A stretch of DNA of 64,000 nt, taken from positions 6,448,001 to 6,512,000 of the forward strand of contig NZ_VFOZ01000001.1 in NCBI RefSeq assembly GCF_006716425.1, read 5' to 3'. Origin of the DNA: Actinoallomurus bryophytorum (GTDB lineage Bacteria; Actinomycetota; Actinomycetes; Streptosporangiales; Streptosporangiaceae). Both the position numbers and the translations under genes were made by a program. Positions 1 to 6,409 of the stretch are shown in pieces. The notes under the pieces are model-generated. The model was not told the DNA's origin, ran no database searches, and saw only the letters and a list, made by a program, of their open reading frames with translations. The stretch's first letter is position 1; every line of letters begins with the position of its first letter.

Positions 1-1
1 C

Positions 2-937
2 GACCGGCTGGCCTACTTCCGGGAAGCCCTGCTGCACGACCTGATGCCGGTGGAGATCTACGGAGACCCGAGCGCGAGCTTCTCGGCACATCTGGAGGCC
101 GACAGGCTCGGGCCCATCACACTCAGGCGGCTGACCGGGCGTACCCCCGGCCGCCACGGCCTGCGGCGTACTCCCGGTCTGATCCGCCGCGGTGATCCCG
201 GCAACTACGGCCTGGTCATGTACGAGCAGGGGTCCGCCGTGCTGACGCACGGCGACCGCCAGGTCGAGCTCACCGCCGGCGAGATGACCCTGATCGACAC
301 CTCGCGCCCCTACGACGGGTCGTACGTGTCAGGGCACGGCCGGCTGCTCAGCATCGTCTTCCCCCGCGAGGCCCTCCCTTTGCCGGGGGCCTCCGTCGAC
401 CGGCTCTGCGGCGCGCGCCTGTGCGCCCGCAGCGGAGTGGGCGCCCTCCTGGGTGCCTTCACCACCCAGCTCGCCCGTGACATCGACGGCTACCGGCCGT
501 CGGACGCCGCGCGTGTGTCCGCGACGCTGACCGACCTCATCGGCGCCGCCCTCGCGCACGAGCTCGAGGCCGCCGAGACGCTTCCGGCCGAGTCCCGGCA
601 GCGGGTGCTCTTTCTGCAGGTCCAGACCTTCATCGAGCGGCGGCTCGGCGACCCCGGCCTGACACCGGCCTCCGTCGCCGTGGCCCACCACGTCTCCGCG
701 CGCACCCTGCACCGTCTCTTCGAACCGCAGGGCCGCACCGTCGCCGAATGGATCCGCCTCCGCCGGCTGGAACGCTGCCGACGCGACCTCGCCGACCCTT
801 CGATGGACGACCGGCCGATCCACGCCATCGCCACGCGATGGGGCCTGCCCTGCGCCGCCCATTTCAGCCGGGTCTTCCGCGCGGCGTACGGACTCAGCCC
901 GCAGGAGTTCCGCACGGCCGGCCGCGCCCGTGGCTGA
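2..937 (+). CDS. AraC-family transcriptional regulator (5' end outside window)
   Basis: The reading frame is open from base 2, and the residues before the first in-window ATG (position 44; YFREALLHDLMPVEI) look like normal AraC-binding-like domain sequence, so the true start lies upstream. The N-terminal half resembles the cupin-like ligand-binding domain of AraC regulators (ITLRRLTG, LTAGEMTLIDTSRPY). The C-terminal ~100 residues hold two helix-turn-helices (TPASVAVAHHVSARTLHRLF and IHAIATRWGLPCAAHFSRVF) ending with the family signature YGLSPQEFR. It is a DNA-binding regulator of unknown target. It converges on the amidohydrolase gene with a 7-bp gap, so that gene is not an obvious target. 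Confidence 0.9.
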   Translation, partial: DRLAYFREALLHDLMPVEIYGDPSASFSAHLEADRLGPITLRRLTGRTPGRHGLRRTPGLIRRGDPGNYGLVMYEQGSAVLTHGDRQVELTAGEMTLIDTSRPYDGSYVSGHGRLLSIVFPREALPLPGASVDRLCGARLCARSGVGALLGAFTTQLARDIDGYRPSDAARVSATLTDLIGAALAHELEAAETLPAESRQRVLFLQVQTFIERRLGDPGLTPASVAVAHHVSARTLHRLFEPQGRTVAEWIRLRRLERCRRDLADPSMDDRPIHAIATRWGLPCAAHFSRVFRAAYGLSPQEFRTAGRARG

Positions 938-944
938 GGCAGGA

Positions 945-2321
945 TCAGCCGGCCCGGGTGTCGTCGACGACGCCGGAGAGGTCGGCGCGGGCGAGGAGAC
1001 GCCGCCGGGACGTCTCGATGAGGCGGTGCACCCGTGCGGCGGCCGGGCCGGTGAGACGGCCGTCCCGTTTGAGGATCCTTCCGTCGACGATGACCGTGTC
1101 GACGTCGGCCGCGCTCGCGTTGAGCACGAGGGTGCCGGCCGCGTCGTTCAGCGGGCACAGCTGCGGCTGTGCCGGATCGATGAGAACCAGGTCGGCGCGC
1201 TTGCCCGGAGTGATCGTGCCGATCCGGTCGCTCAGGTGCCACGCCGCCGCGCCGGCGACGGTGCAGAACCGCAGGACGTCACGCTGGCCGAGCTCGACCG
1301 GCTCGTCGGGGTCGGCGCGTCCGCGAGCGGCCGCGTTCGCCCGTGCGCGCTCGGCCGTCAGCGCGATCCGCATCTCCCCGAACAGGTCGGGGCCGGTGCC
1401 GGTCGGTGTGTCGGTCGCGAGGGCGGGCAGGAGGCCGTGCGCCACGGCCCGGCCGGTGACGGGATAGGTGCTCATCGCCATGGACATGTCGACGATCGGG
1501 CACGGGGTGACGGACCCGCCGGTGGCGGCGATCCGGTCCAGGTCGCCGCCGGAGAACCGCACCCCGTGGGTGTGGTGCACGTCCGGGCCGAGCAGGCCGC
1601 GCTCGTCGAGGGTCTCGATCGTGCGGTACCTCGCCAGGTACGCCGGGAGCCCGGAGTGGATGCTGATCGGCAGCGCCAGGTCCCGCGCCAGGTGGAAGTC
1701 GTGCTCGGTGACCTCGGGGGTGGAGAACTCCGGGCCGCGCAGCGCCAGCCCCATCGTGACCCGCGCCGTGTCGTCGGACAGCCGTTCGGCCCGCATCCGT
1801 TCCACGTCGGGGGGATGCCGCTCCGTGCTCTCCACGAACCACTTCATGACGTTCCGGCCGATCGGCGGGCCGTACAGGAACAACCCGCGGATCCCGGAGT
1901 CCTCCAGGGCGCGGACGTTCTCGTCGGCGTGGGCGGGCGTCGTGCCGATGGGGGACCAGTCGGCGACCATCGTGATCCCGGCGTCGATCGCCTGCAGCGC
2001 GCCCCAGAGCACCCCCGCGTACACGTCTTCGGGCGCGTAGCCGTCGCGCAGCCTCGCCAGGGCGAGGTCGAGGTGCCCGCCCGGTGACCGCCTGCCGCCG
2101 ATCGCGCTCTGCCAGACATGCCGATGCGAGTCGACCAGGCCGGGGATGACGATCTTGCCGGCGGCGTCGATGACCGTGGTACGGCCGGGACCGCACACGT
2201 CCAGGTCGGTGCCGACGGCCACGATGGTGTCGCCGTCGATGAGCACGTCACCGCGCGGAAGGTCGTCGATGGTGTCATCGAGGCTGATGATGTGCCCGTT
2301 GCGCAGAAGTGTGGTGGACAA
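945..2321 (-). CDS. Amidohydrolase (AtzA/TrzN/SsnA-type deaminase-hydrolase)
   Basis: The 458-residue product belongs to the metal-dependent amidohydrolase superfamily, the branch with chlorohydrolases, 8-oxoguanine and guanine deaminases. It hydrolyses C-N or C-Cl bonds of cyclic substrates in the cytoplasm. The N-terminal beta-sandwich strand LLRNGHIISLDD leads to the metal motif GLVDSHRHVWQS (HxH). A later His occurs in ISIHSGLPAY, another in HTHGVRFSGG, and the metal Asp in ALATDTPTG. I place the start at a TTG (2319-2321) because GGGAG lies just upstream and the family's first strand begins there; a longer frame upstream has no family similarity. It is divergent from a LysR gene with a palindromic operator between them, so it is probably LysR-controlled. 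The substrate cannot be read from sequence. Confidence 0.85.
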   Translation of the reverse strand: MSTTLLRNGHIISLDDTIDDLPRGDVLIDGDTIVAVGTDLDVCGPGRTTVIDAAGKIVIPGLVDSHRHVWQSAIGGRRSPGGHLDLALARLRDGYAPEDVYAGVLWGALQAIDAGITMVADWSPIGTTPAHADENVRALEDSGIRGLFLYGPPIGRNVMKWFVESTERHPPDVERMRAERLSDDTARVTMGLALRGPEFSTPEVTEHDFHLARDLALPISIHSGLPAYLARYRTIETLDERGLLGPDVHHTHGVRFSGGDLDRIAATGGSVTPCPIVDMSMAMSTYPVTGRAVAHGLLPALATDTPTGTGPDLFGEMRIALTAERARANAAARGRADPDEPVELGQRDVLRFCTVAGAAAWHLSDRIGTITPGKRADLVLIDPAQPQLCPLNDAAGTLVLNASAADVDTVIVDGRILKRDGRLTGPAAARVHRLIETSRRRLLARADLSGVVDDTRAG

Positions 2322-2369
2322 CGCTCTCCCGTTTTCGGCCGCTCCTCCCTCGATGTTCGGCACTCCCGT

Positions 2370-2421
2370 CCATCGATGTCCAACATCGAACTTGGATGGC
2401 TCCATCTCGATCGCCGATAAT
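2370..2421 (+). promoter_or_regulatory. LysR operator overlapping a leaderless promoter
   Basis: A perfect inverted repeat TCGATGT-CCA-ACATCGA occupies 2373-2389. It is flanked by CCATC (2370) and GATGG (2395), with a further half-site CGATGTT at 2351. A sigma70-like promoter TTGGAT (2392-2397), 18 bp, GATAAT (2416-2421) places transcription start at or one base from the ATG at 2427, so the LysR mRNA is probably leaderless. The operator abuts the -35, which fits LysR autoregulation plus control of the divergent amidohydrolase. Confidence 0.72.
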
Positions 2422-2426
2422 GGTCC

Positions 2427-3308
2427 ATGGACACGCGAAAGCTCGAGGTGTTCCTGGCGGTGGCCGAGGAGCGGAGCTTCACCAAGGCGGCCGAGCGCCT
2501 GCACACCGTGCAGTCGGGGGTCTCGACCTCGGTGCGGTCCTTGGAGCGGGAGCTGGGGACACCGCTGTTCGACCGCACGACACAGCGCGTCGACCTGACC
2601 GACGCGGGACGTGCCCTGGCACCCGAGGCCAGGCGGGTGCTGACGGCGGTGCGCGAGGCACGGCAGGCCGTCGAGGGGGCGCGCACCGGGCTGCGCGGCA
2701 CCCTCGAACTCGGGATCCTGTTCGGCCTGACGCCCGGCGACGTACGGGAGTCGCTGGCCGCGTTCCACGAGCGGTACCCCCTGGTGGAGATCAAGCTCAT
2801 CGCGCCGGGGGCACACGGCTCCAGCAGCCATGCCGAGCGGCTGCGCGAGGGCAGCATGGACCTCGCCGTGGTGATCTCTGTCGGCTCACTGCCGGGCATC
2901 AACCTGTATCCGCTGGTCAGCGAGCAGGTGGTCCTGGCCTGCGCTCCCGGCCACCGTCTCGCCGGCGCATCCCACGTCGGCCTCGTCGAGATCACCGACG
3001 AGTCGTTCATCGACTTCCCGCTCGGCTGGGGCGTCCGCAGCGCCGTGGACCGCGCGTTCTCGGCGGCCGGCATCCAGCAGCGTCACATCACATTCGAGAT
3101 GAACGACATGTCAACCGTCCTGGACCTCGTACGGCTGAGGCTCGGCGTCGCGTTCGTCCCGGAGCCGATCACCGCGAACGCCGGCGACCTGCGTTTCCTG
3201 CCGGTACGGCCGGACCCGGTGACGTACGAGATCGCGATCGGAGCGTCGCGGGCGCGCAGGCTCAGTCCGGTCTCCGAGCGGTTCCTCCGCATCGCGCTGG
3301 CCCGCTGA
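2427..3308 (+). CDS. LysR-family transcriptional regulator
   Basis: This is a 293-residue LysR protein. The winged HTH fills residues 1-60 (MDTRKLEVFLAVAEERSFTK, LHTVQSGVSTSVRSLERELG, PLFDRTTQRVDLTDAGR). The periplasmic-binding-like effector domain follows (LELGILFGLTPGDV, VEIKLIAPG, VVLACAPGHRLA, GVAFVPEP). There is no Shine-Dalgarno; a -10 box six bases upstream indicates a leaderless transcript. It is divergent from the amidohydrolase and is presumably its regulator, with the amidohydrolase substrate or product as effector (inference). Confidence 0.93.
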   Translation: MDTRKLEVFLAVAEERSFTKAAERLHTVQSGVSTSVRSLERELGTPLFDRTTQRVDLTDAGRALAPEARRVLTAVREARQAVEGARTGLRGTLELGILFGLTPGDVRESLAAFHERYPLVEIKLIAPGAHGSSSHAERLREGSMDLAVVISVGSLPGINLYPLVSEQVVLACAPGHRLAGASHVGLVEITDESFIDFPLGWGVRSAVDRAFSAAGIQQRHITFEMNDMSTVLDLVRLRLGVAFVPEPITANAGDLRFLPVRPDPVTYEIAIGASRARRLSPVSERFLRIALAR

Positions 3309-3447
3309 CGGTGCGGTAGTGCTGGCGGAGGACACCGATGAGTGCTCTGGGCTGGGCGTTGTCCCGCCGGGTGCCGCGCCGGCGGCCGGAGGTCAGTCCC
3401 CAGGAGGACACGAGAACCGTGCCGGCGGGTGATGTGCCGGCTCCCGG

Positions 3448-3461
3448 ACGTTACCTAACGT
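3448..3461 (+). promoter_or_regulatory. Inverted repeat upstream of pspC-like gene
   Basis: ACGTTA-CC-TAACGT is a perfect 6-bp dyad with a 2-bp centre, one base before the first Shine-Dalgarno of the PspC-domain gene. Its position suits a repressor site or a 5'-UTR element. No cognate regulator is apparent. Confidence 0.45.
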
Positions 3462-3491
3462 AGGAGGTAGCCGATGCAAGGAGGACGTGAC

Positions 3492-3695
3492 ATGAACGGT
3501 CTTTACCGTCCGCGCCAGGGCCGGATGATCGCTGGCGTGTGCGCAGGTCTCGCCCGCCGCTACGGGCTCGGCGCGGGGACCGTACGGCTGCTGGCGGTCC
3601 TGTCCTGCCTGCTTCCCGGACCGCAGTTCGTGGTCTACATCGTTTTGTGGATCATGATGCCGAACGAGGAGAAGTACGCCGCCTCGCGCGTCTGA
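3492..3695 (+). CDS. PspC-domain small membrane protein
   Basis: This 67-residue protein consists almost entirely of a PspC domain: RMIAGVCAGLARRYGL, then one hydrophobic segment (TVRLLAVLSCLLPGPQFVVY, IVLWIMMP) and a short polar tail. PspC proteins are inner-membrane stress or envelope modulators; single-domain forms are common in actinomycetes. I chose the ATG at 3492 because AAGGAGG precedes it by 7 bases and family members begin shortly before the LYR..R motif. An in-frame ATG at 3474 has its own AGGAGG (3462-3467), adding MQGGRD; both starts may be used. It stands alone, ending just before a strong terminator. Confidence 0.85.
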   Translation: MNGLYRPRQGRMIAGVCAGLARRYGLGAGTVRLLAVLSCLLPGPQFVVYIVLWIMMPNEEKYAASRV

Positions 3696-3717
3696 GCGCG
3701 GCGAGCACCCATAGAGC

Positions 3718-3748
3718 GGCCCCCGGACTCACGGCGAGTCCGGGGGCC
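3718..3748. terminator. Bidirectional hairpin terminator
   Basis: A perfect 13-bp stem (GGCCCCCGGACTC / GAGTCCGGGGGCC) with a 5-base loop ACGGC lies between the convergent pspC-like gene and lipoprotein gene. There is no long U-tract, as is usual in high-GC actinomycetes. Confidence 0.8.
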
Positions 3749-3768
3749 GCCGGCCGTTCGGCCGCGGA

Positions 3769-4551
3769 TCAGCCGGGGCTGGGGGTGTCGGTGGTCTTGA
3801 CCGCCGAGTCGGGCGGCGGGGTGATGCTGACCTTTGTCCCGTAGTCGTAGAGGTCCAGCGTGCTGGTCGTCGTGGTCGGCGTCTTGCCCGTGGGGAAGGT
3901 GACGCTGTACTTCTCACGGGCGACGCGTTTCTGTGCGTCCAGCCAGATATCGACCGAGAGCGTGCTGGAGCCGGTCTCCTTGATCAGCGATCGGAAGACC
4001 TGCTGTTCGGCCGGCGACCGTTGCCCGGCGGCGACCTTGTTCAGGTCGACCGCCGCCCGGTACCCCTGGGCCTGGCCGCCTCTGATCGTGGCGGCGCCGA
4101 TCGGTGTCGTCCGCGTGACGCTGTTGAGGAAGGACAGGCCGGCCGTAGGTGAGCTGTCCCGTGTGATGCCCCCCGTCATCTGGTCGCCCTCTACTTTGTG
4201 CCAGCTCCCGGCGCTCGTGCGGAGATAGGCGGAATCACCGATCGCGCGGATCTCCGTCGACTTTCCCTTACTGGAGAACGTCAGGGACGAAGCCGGCGGT
4301 TTGAAGGAGATCTTTCCCTCTCCGGTGACCTTGGTGCTCGTCGTGCCGCCGGTCACCTCCCCCGTCAGCGAGAGACCGGCGGACCCGGAATTGACCGTGT
4401 TCGTGTACGCGGCGGCGAGCGGTGAGGCGCCGGCGGGCGACGAGGCCGAGGTGGGGGAGGCCTTGTCATCGCCGGTGTGTTCGCCGCCGCAGCCGGTCAA
4501 TGCCGTCATGGCGGTCCCTGTCACCACAGCGCAATACGCGAAGCGTCGCAC
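3769..4551 (-). CDS. Lipoprotein, LppX/LolA-like predicted fold
   Basis: This is a 260-residue exported lipoprotein. A GTG start at 4549-4551 follows GGAGGAG by six bases and gives a compact signal peptide (MRRFAYCAVVTGTAMTALTGC) with lipobox LTGC; an upstream ATG (4566) uses the Shine-Dalgarno itself as codons and is less likely. After a Ser/Thr/Gly-rich linker the mature part is a series of beta-strand-like segments (GEGKISFKPPASSLTFSS, IRAIGDSAYLRTS) and LSVDIWLDAQKRVAREKYSV, as in LppX/LprG or LolA-like beta-clam proteins that carry lipids. Function is not assigned. It is monocistronic. Confidence 0.75.
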   Translation of the reverse strand: MRRFAYCAVVTGTAMTALTGCGGEHTGDDKASPTSASSPAGASPLAAAYTNTVNSGSAGLSLTGEVTGGTTSTKVTGEGKISFKPPASSLTFSSKGKSTEIRAIGDSAYLRTSAGSWHKVEGDQMTGGITRDSSPTAGLSFLNSVTRTTPIGAATIRGGQAQGYRAAVDLNKVAAGQRSPAEQQVFRSLIKETGSSTLSVDIWLDAQKRVAREKYSVTFPTGKTPTTTTSTLDLYDYGTKVSITPPPDSAVKTTDTPSPG

Positions 4552-4718
4552 CGAAATCTCCTCCATATTCGTTGCTTACTGATGTCCTCTCTTCTTGTTG
4601 ATCATCATTTCCGACATCAGGGGACTGCGCCTCGATCCGAGGGCCGGTATTCACCGGTGCGACTCAGCCTTTTGGCCGAGACGCACCGGTGTGATAATTG
4701 CGAAAAGGCGACCGGGCG

Positions 4719-6398
4719 TCAGGTCGCGTAGACCTCCATTCCGGAGAGCTGGCCTGCGGGCCAGCCGGTGTTCGCCGTGACCGTGACCCGGACGTAGCGG
4801 GCGGTCGTGGGGGAGAAGGTGACCGTCACCGCGTTGCCCGACGCCGGGTCGAACGTACGGGCGGCTGGTCCGCTGAGATTGCTGAACGACGAGCCGTTGG
4901 TGCTGCCCTGCACCGCGAGGGTCTGCCCGCGCGCGCCCCACGAGGAGGGCAGCTTCAGCACCACGCGGCCGATGCTCGCCGCCGAGCCCAGGTCCACCTG
5001 CACCCACTGCGGGAAGGCGTTGTTGGCGCTCTCCCAGTAGCTGCCCGCGTCGCCGTCCACGACGTTCGCCGACGCGTAGTTCTGCGTGTGGCTGCTCTCC
5101 GCCGTCGCCCTGCCCGCCGCCAGGTCGCCGTTCCCGTTGCCACCACCGACGACGGGCTGCGTCGGCCGGTTCGGCGTCAGGGCGATCTGGCCCTTGAGCA
5201 TCCGGCCGCCGTCGGCCGTCAGCCGCAGGTAGTAGTCCGAGGAGCAGGGTGTGCCGTCCTCGTCCAGTGCCAGCAGGCCGGAGCCGGCGGGCACCATGCC
5301 GGCGTTCTCGGCGGTCTTGGCGATCTGGTTGCCCTCGTTGTACTCGTCGAACATCGAGATGTAGATGCCCTGCGCGCCGACCCGGACCATGTTGTAGAAC
5401 TGCCGCCACATGAAGTCGCCGTGTCTGCGCTGGCGGCCCGAGACGTCACCGGGCAGCACGCAGGGCTGGTAGTCGATGCCGTGGGCGTTGCAGTCCGCCT
5501 GGTCGGGGACGTTGATGTCCTGGTAGATCGCGTCGGACCCGGCCGCGTCGCTGATGGCGCCCACCATCCACGGCGAGATCATGTTGAGCGCGTGGTACAC
5601 GTCGCCGAACCCGGGGCGCGAGCCACCGGTCCCGGTACGCCACTCGCGCGGCACCCCGCCGATGACGTAGCAGCCCTGTCCCTTGAACCAGTTGATGACG
5701 TCCAGGCACGCGGCGGCGCTGAACGGATGGTTGTCGTCGTTGTAGCCGAAGCCCCAGATGCACACCACCGGCTTGCCGTTCTGCCGGGCGTACGCCGGTG
5801 ACGAGGTGTGCGCCGACATCTTCGACGTCCAGTCGGACTTGATCTCCGGCTGCATGTTCGCCCAGCCGCTGACGTCGTACATGATGTAGAACTTGCGGCC
5901 GGTCGACTCGGCGGCGCCGCGCACCTTGGCCGCCATGGCGTCACGGGTCGGGCCTTCGCCGCCGGTCGGGTTGAAGCGCTGCAGCGCGGCCGTGTCGCAG
6001 CCGTTGTCCCGCATCCAGCCGAAGTGCGTGTCGACGGTCTGCTGGTCATAGGAGGAGAACAGCGTGGCGGGCTGCCCGTTGTTCAGGTTCGGGTAAGCCG
6101 TCTGGTACCCGTGGGCGTACTCGCGCATGTCCGGCCAGGCCCTGAGGGTGCCGTTGTTGGTCGGAGAGGGCGGCCGGCTCCAGTCCTGGCTCCAGTGCCA
6201 CCAGGCGTTGATCGGCGAGCCGTCACCGGCACAGGCGAACCAGCCCTGGTAGCCCACGGTGATCTTGCCGACGACGTCGCCGGCCGGGCTCGCCGCGCTC
6301 GCCGGGTTCGTCAGTGCCGATATCAGCGGCGAGGACGTCGCTGCGAGGACCGAGCCGGCCATCGCGGAGGTCATGAACCTCCGTCGTGAAATGCTCAC
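4719..6398 (-). CDS. Secreted GH99/GH71-like glycosidase with C-terminal discoidin (CBM32-like) domain
   Basis: This 559-residue enzyme is exported by the Tat route (N-terminal SISRRRFMTSAMAG, then an Ala-rich segment ending ASA). The catalytic part resembles the GH71/GH99 (alpha/beta)8 group (VGYQGWFACAGDG, INAWWHWSQDW, KPVVCIWGFGYNDDN). The motif FDEYNEG places two glutamates three apart, as in the GH99 active site. Residues ~420-559 form an F5/8-type C (discoidin) domain (SYWESANNAFPQWVQVDLG, YVRVTVTANTGWPAG) that would bind glycans. A GTG start at 6396-6398 begins the Tat motif. It lies 11 bp after the GH3 gene and is cotranscribed with it, so both probably act on the same polysaccharide outside the cell. 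The substrate (mannan or other alpha-glycan) is uncertain. Confidence 0.82.
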   Translation of the reverse strand: MSISRRRFMTSAMAGSVLAATSSPLISALTNPASAASPAGDVVGKITVGYQGWFACAGDGSPINAWWHWSQDWSRPPSPTNNGTLRAWPDMREYAHGYQTAYPNLNNGQPATLFSSYDQQTVDTHFGWMRDNGCDTAALQRFNPTGGEGPTRDAMAAKVRGAAESTGRKFYIMYDVSGWANMQPEIKSDWTSKMSAHTSSPAYARQNGKPVVCIWGFGYNDDNHPFSAAACLDVINWFKGQGCYVIGGVPREWRTGTGGSRPGFGDVYHALNMISPWMVGAISDAAGSDAIYQDINVPDQADCNAHGIDYQPCVLPGDVSGRQRRHGDFMWRQFYNMVRVGAQGIYISMFDEYNEGNQIAKTAENAGMVPAGSGLLALDEDGTPCSSDYYLRLTADGGRMLKGQIALTPNRPTQPVVGGGNGNGDLAAGRATAESSHTQNYASANVVDGDAGSYWESANNAFPQWVQVDLGSAASIGRVVLKLPSSWGARGQTLAVQGSTNGSSFSNLSGPAARTFDPASGNAVTVTFSPTTARYVRVTVTANTGWPAGQLSGMEVYAT

Positions 6399-6409
6399 GT
6401 CTGTCCCTC

